A stretch of 64,000 nucleotides of DNA from Bacillus sp. REN3 (GTDB lineage: Bacteria; Bacillota; Bacilli; Bacillales; Cytobacillaceae), in assembly GCF_017912555.1 (NCBI RefSeq), contig NZ_JAERSD010000025.1, positions 1 to 64,000 of the forward strand, given 5' to 3'. Within the stretch, counting starts at the first letter, position 1; every line of letters begins with the position of its first letter. Positions 28,173 to 37,525 of the stretch are shown here, in pieces. The notes under the pieces were generated by a model. The model saw only the letters and a list, made by a program, of their open reading frames with translations, was not told where the DNA came from and did not search any database. The translations under genes and the position numbers were made by a program.

Positions 28173-28186
28173 GTGGTGATGTGATA

Positions 28187-28378
28187 TTAGCGCTGTTGCT
28201 GCTGGCCAGCGTTTTGACCTTTGCGAGCTTCAGCTTGCTGATTTTGCTGGCGCACTTCCTGAGCGTTTGTTTCGCTGGCGAATTCAGTTCCGAATTGGCC
28301 TTGAGCAGATTGAGCATTTTTTTGTCTCACCTGCTGAACGTTAGTTCCAGCTTGAGTTTGGTTAGGTTGTTTTGCCAT
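28187..28378 (-). CDS. sspE: Gamma-type small acid-soluble spore protein SspE
   Basis: A 63-aa, Gln/Asn/Ala-rich protein starting MAKQPNQTQ. It contains FGTEFASE, a germination-protease (GPR) cleavage-type motif, flanked by imperfect repeats (NVQQVRQ, NAQEVRQ). Gamma-type SASPs are amino-acid stores degraded on germination. GGAGGTGATAACA precedes ATG 28378; the longer frame to 28411 runs through that site. It has the same place as in B. subtilis, between fabL and ygaB. The sequence has one main repeat pair, shorter than B. subtilis SspE. Confidence 0.93.
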   Translation of the reverse strand: MAKQPNQTQAGTNVQQVRQKNAQSAQGQFGTEFASETNAQEVRQQNQQAEARKGQNAGQQQQR

Positions 28379-28463
28379 TGTTATCACCTCCACGAATATT
28401 AATGTAACCATTCGGGAGGTGGTCTATCCGGCTATTTTATTCCAAATTCAGGCAAGCAAAGCA

Positions 28464-29324
<861 letters not shown>

Positions 29325-29364
29325 CTACCCTTAGTTAGATATTATTTTCGAAAGGATGATGGCA

Positions 29365-29589
29365 ATGTATGTTGGCCGGGATATGACAGAGCTTTCGATG
29401 ATTCCGAAATCAGACTGGAAGGATAGTGAACTTGCGTTCTTCCAGCATTCACTGCAGCAGATGGTTCCTTACCTGAATGCTGAAGGACAGACAATCCACA
29501 AGGAAATCATTAAGGAAATCGAACAGAGGGGCGGCTTGAACAGAGGCGAGGCCGACTATACCCACGGTACGAAAGTAAACTACGACTGA
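29365..29589 (+). CDS. yfhS: YfhS-like small protein
   Basis: A 74-aa hydrophilic protein beginning MYVGRDMTELSM. AAAGGA is 8 nt before ATG 29365, which selects this start among three nearby ATGs. Size and place (between mutY and fabL) match B. subtilis YfhS; role unknown. Confidence 0.8.
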   Translation: MYVGRDMTELSMIPKSDWKDSELAFFQHSLQQMVPYLNAEGQTIHKEIIKEIEQRGGLNRGEADYTHGTKVNYD

Positions 29590-29632
29590 AAAAAGGGCTG
29601 GCAAACCAATTCTGGTTAGTCAGCCCTTTTTT
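29589..29632. terminator. Bidirectional terminator yfhS/mutY
   Basis: AAAAAGGGCTG ... CAGCCCTTTTTT with an inner AACCA/TGGTT stem, lying between convergent genes and overlapping the 3' end of mutY. Confidence 0.88.
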
Positions 29633-30722
29633 CGGCATCATATTGCTTCAGCATCTTTTGATATGGGACAGGAAATGCGTACTCTCCGATTTCCTCATCG
29701 GTCACAAGCTTCAGCCTAGAGGTTTCGGAAATGTCTCCTTCAAACGCTCCTTTGTATGCCTGGATGTTCCAAACAAGATGGGAAAAAACATGATCAATCT
29801 GGCCAATAGAATCGCCCACCTTCGGCCTGATGCCATAATGTTCTTCAAAATGCTCTGCCAACTCGTCCCGCTGCCGACGGAAGCCCAGAGACAGCTCCAC
29901 GGAAGGAAACTCCCACAAATTTGCCAGCAATCCTGTCCCCGGACGTTTGCGGATCAGGATTTTCCCTTCTTCATTCGTGAAAACGCCTGCCGCAAGCTGG
30001 ACATTCCTCTGCTTCTTCTTTTTGGTCTTCACCGGCAGCTGGTCCTGGACGCCTTCATGGAATGCATTGCAATGATCCATTACAGGGCACAAAAGACACG
30101 ATGGAGATGTAGGCGTACAGATGAGTGCGCCAAGCTCCATCATCGCCTGATTGAAATAGGAAGGATTTTCATGGGAGATGATTTCCCTTACTGCTTGTTC
30201 AAAAACCTTACGCGAGGACGGTTTTGCGATATCTTCCCAGATCAACAGAATGCGCGATAAAACCCTCATCACATTTCCATCCACAGCCGGTTCAGGCTTT
30301 CCATACGCTATACTGAGAATCGCTCCTGCTGTATACGGTCCGACTCCCTTTAAAGAAGAGATTTCTTTAGGGGTATCAGGCACTTTGCCACCATATTTCT
30401 CTTGGACCTCCCTGACGGCTGCCTGCAAATTGCGCACGCGCGAATAATAGCCAAGACCTTCCCAAGCTTTCAATACTTTATCTTCATCAGCCTCTGCCAG
30501 CGCATCGATGGTTGGGAATTTTTCGAGAAAACGGGTAAAATAAGGAATGACAGTATCCACCCTTGTTTGCTGAAGCATGATTTCAGATACCCAAACCTTA
30601 TACGGGTCCTTGTCCTGTCTCCAGGGCAGTTCCCGTTGTTCTGCCGAAAACCAGCTAATCAAGTCATCCTGAAAAGATTTTATGTTTATTGAACTTACAG
30701 TTGTCATATGATTATTTGCCAC
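29616..30722 (-). CDS. mutY: A/G-specific adenine glycosylase MutY
   Basis: A 368-aa protein. HhH-GPD glycosylase domain (about 15-230) with catalytic Glu in [10 protein letters not shown] and Asp in VDGNVMRV, the [4Fe-4S] Cys set C-x6-C-x2-C-x5-C ([17 protein letters not shown]), then a C-terminal NUDIX-like domain that recognises 8-oxoG. It removes A opposite 8-oxoG. The start is GTG 30722 with GGAGGAGC upstream. Confidence 0.95.
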   Translation of the reverse strand: MANNHMTTVSSINIKSFQDDLISWFSAEQRELPWRQDKDPYKVWVSEIMLQQTRVDTVIPYFTRFLEKFPTIDALAEADEDKVLKAWEGLGYYSRVRNLQAAVREVQEKYGGKVPDTPKEISSLKGVGPYTAGAILSIAYGKPEPAVDGNVMRVLSRILLIWEDIAKPSSRKVFEQAVREIISHENPSYFNQAMMELGALICTPTSPSCLLCPVMDHCNAFHEGVQDQLPVKTKKKKQRNVQLAAGVFTNEEGKILIRKRPGTGLLANLWEFPSVELSLGFRRQRDELAEHFEEHYGIRPKVGDSIGQIDHVFSHLVWNIQAYKGAFEGDISETSRLKLVTDEEIGEYAFPVPYQKMLKQYDAEKRAD

Positions 30723-30768
30723 TTTTTGCTCCTCCTGGTGTTAATCGTTCCGGAAACTTGGGAATATA

Positions 30769-31068
30769 TTAGTAATGTTCCTGCTTGATTGCCGCGAACC
30801 CAATCTTTTCCAGTCCTCCGGGGACAAAATCCTCCAGGCTGCCAAACACTGGATGGCTGCGGGAAAGACGCAGCTTTTTCAACGCATGGTAATGGGCTTC
30901 AGTCGGCAGATAGAAGGTTTCAACAAAATGGTTCAGCTGTTCCGACTGGCTGCAGGAGAACATATCAGCCTCAAAAACAGGAAGCATTGCAGAAATTTTG
31001 CTCAATACTTCTTTGTATGGTTCGAGTAGATTTTGTTTAATCTCGTAATGAACAATCATTTGGATCAT
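30769..31068 (-). CDS. Unrecognised small protein between mutY and yfhP
   Basis: 99 aa, beginning MIQMIVHYEIKQ. AAAGGAG 9 nt upstream of ATG 31068 selects the start over 31101. The alternating hydrophobic pattern could suit a small alpha/beta dimeric-barrel fold, but no family was recognised. It faces away from yfhP across a short divergent region. Confidence 0.65.
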   Translation of the reverse strand: MIQMIVHYEIKQNLLEPYKEVLSKISAMLPVFEADMFSCSQSEQLNHFVETFYLPTEAHYHALKKLRLSRSHPVFGSLEDFVPGGLEKIGFAAIKQEHY

Positions 31069-31194
31069 GCGGGACAGCTCCTTTTTTTGAATTTCTCCCA
31101 AAAGGCCTGGTGCTGTACAGCCCTTTAAAAGTAAACTATAATCACAACCATGACAAGGATTTCAAATCAAATTTTTAACGAGGAGGGGGCTAAT

Positions 31195-32181
31195 ATGGAT
31201 ACAGGAACCCACGTTGTAATGGGCTTTGCGCTTGGCGGATTGGCCACGCTGGACCCAGTCGTCAGCGGAAGCTCCGCTACGGCCGGAAGCGTCCTGATCG
31301 CTACAATCATTGGCTCACAAATCCCGGATATTGATACAATTTTAAAGTTAAGGAATAACGCGGTCTATATCAGGAACCACCGCGGCATCACGCATTCCAT
31401 TCCTGCAGTCCTGCTTTGGCCGCTCCTGATAACCGGGGTGATATACTCTTTTTATCCGGAAGCGAACCTGCTGCATTTATGGATTTGGACATTCATTGCG
31501 GTTTTCCTTCATGTTTTTGTCGACATTTTCAACGCCTATGGAACCCAGGCTTTAAGGCCGTTTTCGTCGAAATGGGTCGCTTTGGGGATCATCAACACGT
31601 TTGATCCGATTATTTTTGCGGTCCATGTCGCTGGATTGTTCCTTTGGGCTTTCGGGGCAGACCCCGGTTATACGTTCCTGGCGATTTACTTCTCCCTGAT
31701 TGGCTACTATATCTACCGATACATCCATAAGCGCCGTGTCCTTAAAGCTGTGAAAAAAATCGTGCCCGACGCAACGGACATCATTGTCGCCCCGACAATG
31801 AGATTCCATCATTGGAGAGTAGCGGTCATGAACAAACGCCAGTTTTTTGTAGGGCGGGCCCATAAAAACCACGTCCGCATTCTCGATCAGTTCAACCGGG
31901 TTCCCGTGCCGGAGACACCTGTACTCGAAGCTGCTAAAAAAGATAAGAACCTTTCGGCTTTCCTTTCGTTTTCTCCGGTGTACCGCTGGGAATGCGATGA
32001 ATATGATGATTATTACGAGGTCAGGTTCATCGATTTGCGTTACCGGAGCAATGGGTATTACCCCTTTGTTGCAGTCGTGAACCTTAACAAGGATCTGGAG
32101 ATCCTAAGCTCATACACAGGCTGGATCTACAGTGAAGAAAAACTGAGGAAAAAACTCGAATTCATCCCAGGTGAAGGTTAA
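31195..32181 (+). CDS. yfhP: YfhP-like membrane-bound metal-dependent hydrolase
   Basis: A 328-aa protein of the DUF457/YdjM-like family. The N-terminal MDTGTHVVMG carries the family His, then four or so TM segments with IPDIDTILKLR and NHRGITHS (His/Asp cluster), and a C-terminal soluble domain. Function unproven; B. subtilis YfhP has been described as a regulator in its neighbourhood. GAGGAGGGGG sits before ATG 31195; the frame to 31150 is an over-extension. Confidence 0.87.
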   Translation: MDTGTHVVMGFALGGLATLDPVVSGSSATAGSVLIATIIGSQIPDIDTILKLRNNAVYIRNHRGITHSIPAVLLWPLLITGVIYSFYPEANLLHLWIWTFIAVFLHVFVDIFNAYGTQALRPFSSKWVALGIINTFDPIIFAVHVAGLFLWAFGADPGYTFLAIYFSLIGYYIYRYIHKRRVLKAVKKIVPDATDIIVAPTMRFHHWRVAVMNKRQFFVGRAHKNHVRILDQFNRVPVPETPVLEAAKKDKNLSAFLSFSPVYRWECDEYDDYYEVRFIDLRYRSNGYYPFVAVVNLNKDLEILSSYTGWIYSEEKLRKKLEFIPGEG

Positions 32182-32340
32182 GGAAAGCATAAGCAGCCGA
32201 TATATACCGGAATGCTGGAAACTCATCCATGAGAGGCATGAAATCGAGGCGGTGGAAGCTTCTCCTTGACTTCATCGCGTGTGCCAACCGGCCTAGCTAG
32301 GCTGGGAGCCGGCTGGAAAGTAAAAATTCATCATTAAGCT

Positions 32341-32369
32341 AAAAACCCTGGCAAAGAGCCGGGGTTTTT
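32341..32369. terminator. Bidirectional terminator yfhP/yfhJ
   Basis: AAAAACCCTGG-CAAAGAG-CCGGGGTTTTT between convergent genes. Confidence 0.85.
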
Positions 32370-32372
32370 AGC

Positions 32373-32648
32373 TTAATGATGTTTTGGCCCCTCATCGCCC
32401 AGTCCCAGCAGATGCTTGTATTTGGGGTTTCTTTTCACAAAGTCATGGAGTTGGGCGCCATAGTGCTCGATCCATTGGCGGACGACCTTCTCGGTCACAG
32501 CGCTGCCCATATAATCATGGCCTGCTTTTGCATACGTGGCTTCAAAATCCTCCGATAATAATTCAACCCATGTCAACGCTTGTTCGTAGGTTAGCTCCTT
32601 ATTCTTTTCCAGCAACAATTTGGCCAACCGGTCATGATATTCCTGCAT
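32373..32648 (-). CDS. yfhJ: WVELL-family protein YfhJ
   Basis: A 91-aa protein carrying the WVELL motif ([21 protein letters not shown]), the hallmark of this Bacillus family. Function unknown. AAAGGAGG precedes ATG 32648. Confidence 0.9.
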   Translation of the reverse strand: MQEYHDRLAKLLLEKNKELTYEQALTWVELLSEDFEATYAKAGHDYMGSAVTEKVVRQWIEHYGAQLHDFVKRNPKYKHLLGLGDEGPKHH

Positions 32649-32676
32649 GCAGCTCCTCCTTTGCCAATTTTTGATT

Positions 32677-32706
32677 TCATGCCTAATGCATCTTTATCCC
32701 ATACTA
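32677..32706 (+). promoter_or_regulatory. Sigma-G-like promoter of sspK
   Basis: TCATG (32677-32681) and CATACTA (32700-32706) with an 18-bp spacer fit the forespore consensus GHATR-N18-CATNHTA with one mismatch, 55 bp before the sspK start. Confidence 0.65.
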
Positions 32707-32760
32707 TTAATGCGTGCAGCCTTTGGCGTACACGTAATCTCACCTGTCATGGAGGCCCAT

Positions 32761-32946
32761 ATGCGCAATAAAGCGAAGAACTTCCCGAATGTGCATGGCA
32801 ATAAGCTTGAAGGCGAACCGCGGGCAAAAGCGGAATATGCTTCCACAAGGGCGGATGGTACGATCAATACTCATCCGCAGGAACGCATGTATGCTTCATC
32901 CCATCGCGAGGACGATACTTCAGCCGCCATCAAAGATCAAAAATAG
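32761..32946 (+). CDS. sspK: Small acid-soluble spore protein K
   Basis: A 61-aa protein starting [10 protein letters not shown] and containing [16 protein letters not shown] and HPQERM, which match SspK of B. subtilis closely. It carries an extra C-terminal tail of about 10 residues. GGAGG lies 5 nt before ATG 32761, and a sigma-G-like promoter is upstream. It is a minor forespore-specific SASP. Confidence 0.9.
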   Translation: MRNKAKNFPNVHGNKLEGEPRAKAEYASTRADGTINTHPQERMYASSHREDDTSAAIKDQK

Positions 32947-32953
32947 ACTCAAG

Positions 32954-32982
32954 GCAAAACCAGAACTCATTTCTGGTTTTGC
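32954..32982. terminator. Bidirectional terminator sspK/yfhH
   Basis: GCAAAACCAGAA-CTCA-TTTCTGGTTTTGC; it overlaps the 3' end of yfhH. Confidence 0.82.
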
Positions 32983-33302
32983 TCCAATTTTACCAGAAGG
33001 GAAATAGGGAGTGCTTCTTCTTTTCCAGTGCCTCCAAGGCGTGTCCCCCAGGCAAATATCCCATTCATATACCCAATTTTGAAATACTGTCCCGGATCCC
33101 CCTCGATTTGATAAACCTCCCCAGGCTTAAAATCTTCGGGATCCAGCAAATAGGCCTTTGCCATCGCGGCTTTCCGTTCAAGGACAGCATATTCGTTCAC
33201 CATGCCCATCTGCTCAGCCTTCCTTGCTTTTTCATGCAAGGCAGCAATCTCCTGCTTCAATTCGTATTCCGACATCTCGCTGTAGCGTTTATCTCTTGTC
33301 AT
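32967..33302 (-). CDS. yfhH: DUF1811 protein YfhH
   Basis: A 111-aa protein with an N-terminal charged helix (YSEMSEYELKQEIAALHEKA) and a C-terminal SH3-like beta region (PGEVYQIEGDPGQYFKIGYMNG). It matches YfhH/DUF1811, whose function is unknown. ATG 33302 has GGGAG 8 nt upstream. Confidence 0.88.
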   Translation of the reverse strand: MTRDKRYSEMSEYELKQEIAALHEKARKAEQMGMVNEYAVLERKAAMAKAYLLDPEDFKPGEVYQIEGDPGQYFKIGYMNGIFAWGTRLGGTGKEEALPISLLVKLEQNQK

Positions 33303-33390
33303 ATCCTTCACTCCCGGATTGCTTTTGCTTTCAACATATTTAAATTTACTATATAACTAAAGTATAGCATGTAATTTTAAGGAGGCTATC

Positions 33391-34068
33391 ATGAAAGCGA
33401 TCATTATCACAGGAGCTGGTTCAGGGCTTGGAAGGGAACTCTCTTTGCTGTTGGCCGGTCAAGGATACCATTTGATTTTGGCAGGAAGGTCCGAAGCTAA
33501 GCTGGCTGAGACGAAATCCCGAATCGAGAAGTCCGGCGGGAACGCAACAACAATCGTACTCGATGTCAGGAATCTCGAGGATGTGAAAGAAAAGGCAATC
33601 CTGTTGAATAAAAAATTCACGCTATATGGTCTCGTCAATAACGCAGGAGTCGGCTATTTTGGCCCGTTCCTCCAGACATCCGACAAGGAAATCGAAGAGA
33701 TGGTACAGATCAATGTACTAGGCACCATCCAAATGACAAATGCCTTCCTTCCTTATTTAGAAATGAACGAGGAAGGGCTTGTTTTGAATATCATATCGAC
33801 AGCCGGGCTGCGCGGCAAGAAGAACGAGGCTGTCTATTGCGCAAGTAAATTCGCGGTAAGAGGATTCACCGAAAGCCTTCAAAAGGAATATGAAAACTCA
33901 GGGGTGCGTATCGTTGGAGCCTATATGGGCGGGATGGATACCAAGTTCTGGGAAGGCAGCGACCATGTCTCAGACCCTTCAAGGCTCCGGTCACCTGCCG
34001 AAGTAGCGGCATTGATCATCGACAACCTGGACAAGGAAGAAATCATTATAGAATCAAAAAAATCATGA
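33391..34068 (+). CDS. SDR family oxidoreductase
   Basis: A 225-aa classical short-chain dehydrogenase with GAGSGLGR cofactor motif, NNAGVG and the YCASKFA active-site Tyr/Lys. Short for the class, and the substrate is unknown. AAGGAGG precedes ATG 33391. Confidence 0.88.
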   Translation: MKAIIITGAGSGLGRELSLLLAGQGYHLILAGRSEAKLAETKSRIEKSGGNATTIVLDVRNLEDVKEKAILLNKKFTLYGLVNNAGVGYFGPFLQTSDKEIEEMVQINVLGTIQMTNAFLPYLEMNEEGLVLNIISTAGLRGKKNEAVYCASKFAVRGFTESLQKEYENSGVRIVGAYMGGMDTKFWEGSDHVSDPSRLRSPAEVAALIIDNLDKEEIIIESKKS

Positions 34069-34087
34069 CAACTGTCATGATTTTTTT
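34056..34087. terminator. Bidirectional terminator SDR/recX
   Basis: AAAAAAATCATGAC-AACT-GTCATGATTTTTTT between convergent genes. Confidence 0.88.
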
Positions 34088-34899
34088 GATTCTTCCTTTT
34101 CCTTTTCAGAGATGAAGTGGTCAATCAGATCCATCGTAAAGCCTTTCCGGTAAAGAGCCATTTTCATTTTTTGCCTGTACTCATGTTCCGGGAGCGTCGC
34201 AAACTTGCCATGGAATTTTTCACCATGATAGCGGAGTGCCTCCATCTCATCCACTTCGTCTTTTTCCAGCTCTATTTCTTCAAGGGCAGCGCGGATAATC
34301 GAAAAGGAGTAACCTTTCCTTTGCAGCATCTGCTCAAGCTTCTGTTTAAGGATCCTTGAAGAATCCTTCCTATTTTTATGGGCATACTTTTCACTGAGCT
34401 TGATAGCTTTTGCAAGCTGGTCATCAAAAGTGGCTTCCCCAATCACTTTATCGATTTTTCCCTGATCAATCCCTTTTTCCTTTAACCCACGTTTGATCAG
34501 CTCAGCCCCCTTGTCAGTCGTATTCAATTGCGTACGTACAAAAGCAGCCGCAAATTCATCATCATTCAAAAATTTCAATTCATAAAGCTTGTGCACTGCT
34601 TCCTGGATGACATGCTCTGCCATGTCCTTCTTTTTCAGGTAGTCGCGAACTTCTGCCTCTGAACGCATTCTATATGCCATATACTGGACGGCCATATTGA
34701 AGGCTTTGCGGATATCATCCTGGACAAGCATTTCCGAGATCGACAACTCATCAAGTTCCATCCCTTTTTTCAACTGATGCCGGATCAGGACGTCTTCATC
34801 GACACTGAAAGCATATTCTTCACCGCTGCCACTGTCGGTAAAAATGCTGTATCGGTCCTTGTTATGCTTTTGAACAGATATTTTCGTAATGACAGGCAT
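34075..34899 (-). CDS. recX: Recombination regulator RecX
   Basis: A 274-aa RecX with tandem three-helix repeats: MAYRMRSEAEVRDYLKKK, FLNDDEFAAAFVRTQ, RGLKEKGI and later copies. It modulates RecA filaments. ATG 34899 is preceded by GAGGTG; the frame also opens at GTG 34908. Same position as B. subtilis yfhG/recX next to yfhF. Confidence 0.93.
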   Translation of the reverse strand: MPVITKISVQKHNKDRYSIFTDSGSGEEYAFSVDEDVLIRHQLKKGMELDELSISEMLVQDDIRKAFNMAVQYMAYRMRSEAEVRDYLKKKDMAEHVIQEAVHKLYELKFLNDDEFAAAFVRTQLNTTDKGAELIKRGLKEKGIDQGKIDKVIGEATFDDQLAKAIKLSEKYAHKNRKDSSRILKQKLEQMLQRKGYSFSIIRAALEEIELEKDEVDEMEALRYHGEKFHGKFATLPEHEYRQKMKMALYRKGFTMDLIDHFISEKEKEESKKS

Positions 34900-34996
34900 T
34901 TTTTTCACCTCTGTTTTAAATGTAACACATTGAAAGAGGGTATTTCATGGAAAAGGAAGTACAATTAAAGAAGTGGACCTTAAGGAGGAATCATTG

Positions 34997-35896
34997 ATGA
35001 AGATAGTGATTACAGGCGGCACGGGCCTTGTCGGCCAGGCATTGACCAGCGAATTGATCCGAAACGGCCATAATGTGGTTATCCTTACGAGAAAAAGCAG
35101 GACGGCTGATAATCAAGGCATTCAATATGTCCGGTGGCTAAATCCTGGTGATAAACCTGAAGAAATGCTTGATGGAACAAATGCAATCGTGAATCTTGCA
35201 GGCGCCACGATCAACGGACGATGGACAGAAGATTACAAACAAAAAATCCTGGACAGCAGGCTGGATGCAGCCGCGGAAATCACCAGAATTATCAGCTCGT
35301 TGAAAACCAAACCCGAAGCGCTGATCAATGCCAGTGCAGTTGGATTTTATGGCACTTCCGAAGACGAAGTATTCACTGAAACATCGCCGGCAGGAAAGTA
35401 TTTCCTTGCATCAACGACCGTTCAGTGGGAAGCTGCAGCAATGAAAGCAGGGGATTTAGGACTCCGTGTAGTATTATCCCGGTTCGGTGTCATACTCGAT
35501 AAAAATGGCGGTGCCCTTCCAAGGATGGCGCAGCCATATAAATTGTTCGCAGGCGGCAGAGTCGGGTCAGGTTCCCAATGGCTTTCATGGATCCATATTG
35601 AAGATGTGGTCCAAGGAATCATTTTTGCGATTAAGCACCCCCACCTTGCCGGGCCCGTAAACTTCACAGCCCCCTCACCTGTACGAATGGAGCAGTTCGG
35701 AAAGACCCTGTCCAATGTCATGGAACGGCCACATTGGTTTCCAGTTCCTTCCTTCATGCTGAAATTGCTGCTTGGCGAAATGAGTATGCTTGTGCTTCAA
35801 GGCCAGCGGGCAATTCCTGAAAAACTCCTTACCTCTGGTTATGCCTTCCGCTATCCAGAGCTGAATCAGGCATTGAAAAACATTTTCGATGTTTAA
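34997..35896 (+). CDS. yfhF: TIGR01777-type NAD-dependent epimerase YfhF
   Basis: A 299-aa protein. N-terminal Rossmann motif GGTGLVGQAL, INASAVGFYG, and the C-terminal DUF1731 region (PAFMLKLLLGEMS-like and GQRAIPEKLL) define the YfhF family of predicted sugar-nucleotide epimerases. AAGGAGG lies 8 nt before ATG 34997. Confidence 0.92.
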   Translation: MKIVITGGTGLVGQALTSELIRNGHNVVILTRKSRTADNQGIQYVRWLNPGDKPEEMLDGTNAIVNLAGATINGRWTEDYKQKILDSRLDAAAEITRIISSLKTKPEALINASAVGFYGTSEDEVFTETSPAGKYFLASTTVQWEAAAMKAGDLGLRVVLSRFGVILDKNGGALPRMAQPYKLFAGGRVGSGSQWLSWIHIEDVVQGIIFAIKHPHLAGPVNFTAPSPVRMEQFGKTLSNVMERPHWFPVPSFMLKLLLGEMSMLVLQGQRAIPEKLLTSGYAFRYPELNQALKNIFDV

Positions 35897-35953
35897 CCTT
35901 TCCGCCTGGGGAGATACTTGTAAGGTAAATCAGTTTGGAAGGGACGGATCCAG

Positions 35954-36070
35954 TTGGAAAAAAAGAAGCGCGAACAAACAAAAAACACTTTATCAAGTAT
36001 GCAGGAAGTAACCTACAGCCGTGAATTCAAAAAGGCAGACCGGGCCGGCGGGTATATTGGAAAGAGATAA
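35954..36070 (+). CDS. yfhE: YfhE-like small protein
   Basis: A 38-aa protein, Met-Glu-(Lys)3 start then SSMQEVTYSREFKKADRAGG, matching YfhE of Bacillus. The start is TTG 35954 with AAGGGA about 9 nt upstream. It is too short for ordinary ORF calling but keeps the conserved order yfhF-yfhE-yfhD. Function unknown; possibly sporulation-associated. Confidence 0.8.
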   Translation: MEKKKREQTKNTLSSMQEVTYSREFKKADRAGGYIGKR

Positions 36071-36155
36071 CCTGTATGAAAGAACAGCAACCGGCAAACC
36101 TTAAAGGTGCGGGAATATTCCATTTCCGCATTTTAGACAGGAAGGGGTTTTCCAA

Positions 36156-36338
36156 ATGGGACGTTCAAGAGGACAAAGAACACGCGACCGAAACAAAGCA
36201 TCACTTCCACAGGTTCCCAAGAATCTTAAGTCTGACGGCCTTGATGTTGAAATCGCCCGTGACCTTGCAGACCATGATGATCTGGAAGCCATGGCCCGTT
36301 CAAAAGCAGCCGACGAACGTGCCAGGAACAGAAAATAA
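36156..36338 (+). CDS. yfhD: YfhD-like small protein
   Basis: A 60-aa basic/acidic hydrophilic protein with MGRSRGQRTRDRNK, LPQVPKNLKSDG and DLADHDDLEAMARSKAAD, matching YfhD. GGAAGGGG precedes ATG 36156. Function unknown. Confidence 0.85.
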   Translation: MGRSRGQRTRDRNKASLPQVPKNLKSDGLDVEIARDLADHDDLEAMARSKAADERARNRK

Positions 36339-36340
36339 CC

Positions 36341-36394
36341 CTTTAAACAAAGCAAAAAGCAGGATATTCATCCTGCTTTTTGCTTTGTTTAAAG
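36341..36394 (+). terminator. yfhD terminator with 25-bp perfect stem
   Basis: Positions 36341-36365 and 36370-36394 are perfect reverse complements separated by ATTC; TGCTTTTTGC lies in the right arm. An unusually long uninterrupted stem. Confidence 0.85.
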
Positions 36395-36438
36395 GGGGAG
36401 GGGGAAATGTTCATCACAAGTAATGATGGGATCAAAGT

Positions 36439-36456
36439 TTGTGAATAAATTCACTA
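36439..36456. promoter_or_regulatory. Palindrome resembling an Rex/Fnr operator
   Basis: TTGTGAATAAATTCACTA: the arms GTGAAT/ATTCAC resemble the sites upstream of the two dcuA genes. The left half is also a perfect DnaA box, so its nature is ambiguous. Confidence 0.35.
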
Positions 36457-36654
36457 ACTTTTGATAATTTAAATATACTCTATTTTTCTCCTCGATACAA
36501 TGAGGTTCACCAATAATTCACAAAAAAAAATGCGGATATCCACAACGCTGTGGATACTGTTGATAACTTTCCACATGCCTTATCGAGCAACACTTGCTTA
36601 ATTGAGGACAAACTCCCTTGTTTTTGTGGATAATGTGGATAAACCTGTGGAATA
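36440..36654. other. DnaA-box cluster in the yfhD to SASP intergenic region
   Basis: Perfect boxes (TTATNCACA on either strand): 36440-36448, 36625-36633 and 36634-36642. One-mismatch boxes: 36514-36522, 36536-36544 and 36549-36557. Two-mismatch boxes: 36567-36575 and 36646-36654. Two of these form a TATCCACA-ACGC-TGTGGATA dyad. A further near-box lies at 36861-36869 and a perfect one at 37298-37306. The 520-bp region 36395-36912 has no convincing gene. Confidence 0.75.
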
Positions 36655-36912
36655 CTTATGAATCAAGCATTTTATCTGTTGATATGTTTGAGGATAAAAA
36701 AAGCCGCTATCGACAAGCTGCGCAGATATAACCTCCCTGTACCAATCGTTTTCCAGAGTGCCGAAAGCCTGGCACACCTTATTTTCCTCCTGCTTTTTTA
36801 CCAATGTTGCAGCTGTGATGAACTCGTCATAACTCTTTCCAAAAGCTTGAACAAATAAATTTATTCACCTTTACAAACAATAAAGCAAAATGCAATTCAA
36901 GGAGGGTTAGCA

Positions 36913-37164
36913 ATGGCTAGAAGAAGAAAGATCCTTGTACCAGAAGCACGAGATGCGCTTGATGATTTGAAAGCCAGGGTCGCCGGTACGCTGAAAGCCG
37001 AAGATGCAAAATTCGAAACCGCGAGAGAAGCAGGTATCCCACTGAAAAAAGGCTATAACGGAAACCTGACAACCCGGGAGGCTGGAAGGATTGGCGGCAA
37101 GCTAGGCGGAAGCATGGTAAGGGAACTTGTAAAAATGGCACAGGAAAACTTAAAAAACAAATAA
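36913..37164 (+). CDS. Alpha/beta-type small acid-soluble spore protein
   Basis: An 83-aa protein starting MARRRKILVPEARDALD and ending with GRIGGKLGGSMVRELVKMAQ, the two conserved SASP alpha/beta segments. A longer than usual middle (KFETAREAGIPLKKGYNG) marks a variant subfamily. These proteins coat spore DNA and are cleaved by GPR on germination. AAGGAGGG precedes ATG 36913. No clear sigma-G promoter was found. Confidence 0.88.
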   Translation: MARRRKILVPEARDALDDLKARVAGTLKAEDAKFETAREAGIPLKKGYNGNLTTREAGRIGGKLGGSMVRELVKMAQENLKNK

Positions 37165-37289
37165 GATCCCTTGACAGCACAAAAAATATCATGTAAAGTT
37201 ATATATTGCTTCGCCTTTATAAAAGAAGTAACTTGAAACACACCATTAAACAATGTAAACATGAAATGGCATTCTGCTTTATTTTTTAG

Positions 37290-37478
37290 GTAACAACTTA
37301 TTCACACTGGATCGGCTTCGGAGCCGTTAGGATGCAAGAGAGGTAGGGCTTGCGTCGTTTAGGTTTTAAAAATGGCCAAGTGGAATTTTGTACCGCGGCA
37401 CAGTTTATAATTGATGGACAATATACATCTTGTGAGGTAGCAAGTTACTCAAAAGCGGACCAAGCCGGTCCGCTTTTT
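37290..37478 (+). ncRNA. Candidate structured small RNA ending in a terminator
   Basis: The 285-bp gap after the SASP gene contains hairpin CGGCT-TCGG-AGCCG (about 37315-37328), then GCAAG...CTTGC (about 37333-37352), A/T-rich sequence, and a strong terminator at 37451-37478. No ORF with a ribosome site is present. A weak upstream promoter (TTGAAA at 37233, TAAACA 17 bp later) is possible. It could simply be the SASP 3' UTR. No known RNA family was recognised. Confidence 0.3.
37451..37478. terminator. Terminator hairpin 1
   Basis: AAAAGCGGACC-AAGCC-GGTCCGCTTTTT, usable on both strands. Confidence 0.88.
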
Positions 37479-37488
37479 CAATTAACGT

Positions 37489-37525
37489 AAGCCGGGCGTC
37501 CAGCCGATGGACGCCCGGCTTTTTT
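37489..37525. terminator. Terminator hairpin 2, adjacent to dcuA
   Basis: GCCGGGCGTCCA-GCCGA-TGGACGCCCGGC followed by TTTTTT on the plus strand; directly at the dcuA stop codon. Together with hairpin 1 it insulates the convergent units. Confidence 0.85.

Noticed and set aside
28379..28460. Sigma-G promoter for sspE
   Set aside because: CATTAAT-like -10 candidates do not fit CATNHTA, and no GHATR lies at the right distance; expected biologically but not shown.
36598..36858. Small ORFs on both strands in the DnaA-box region
   Set aside because: They run through the DnaA boxes, lack ribosome sites, and have atypical composition.
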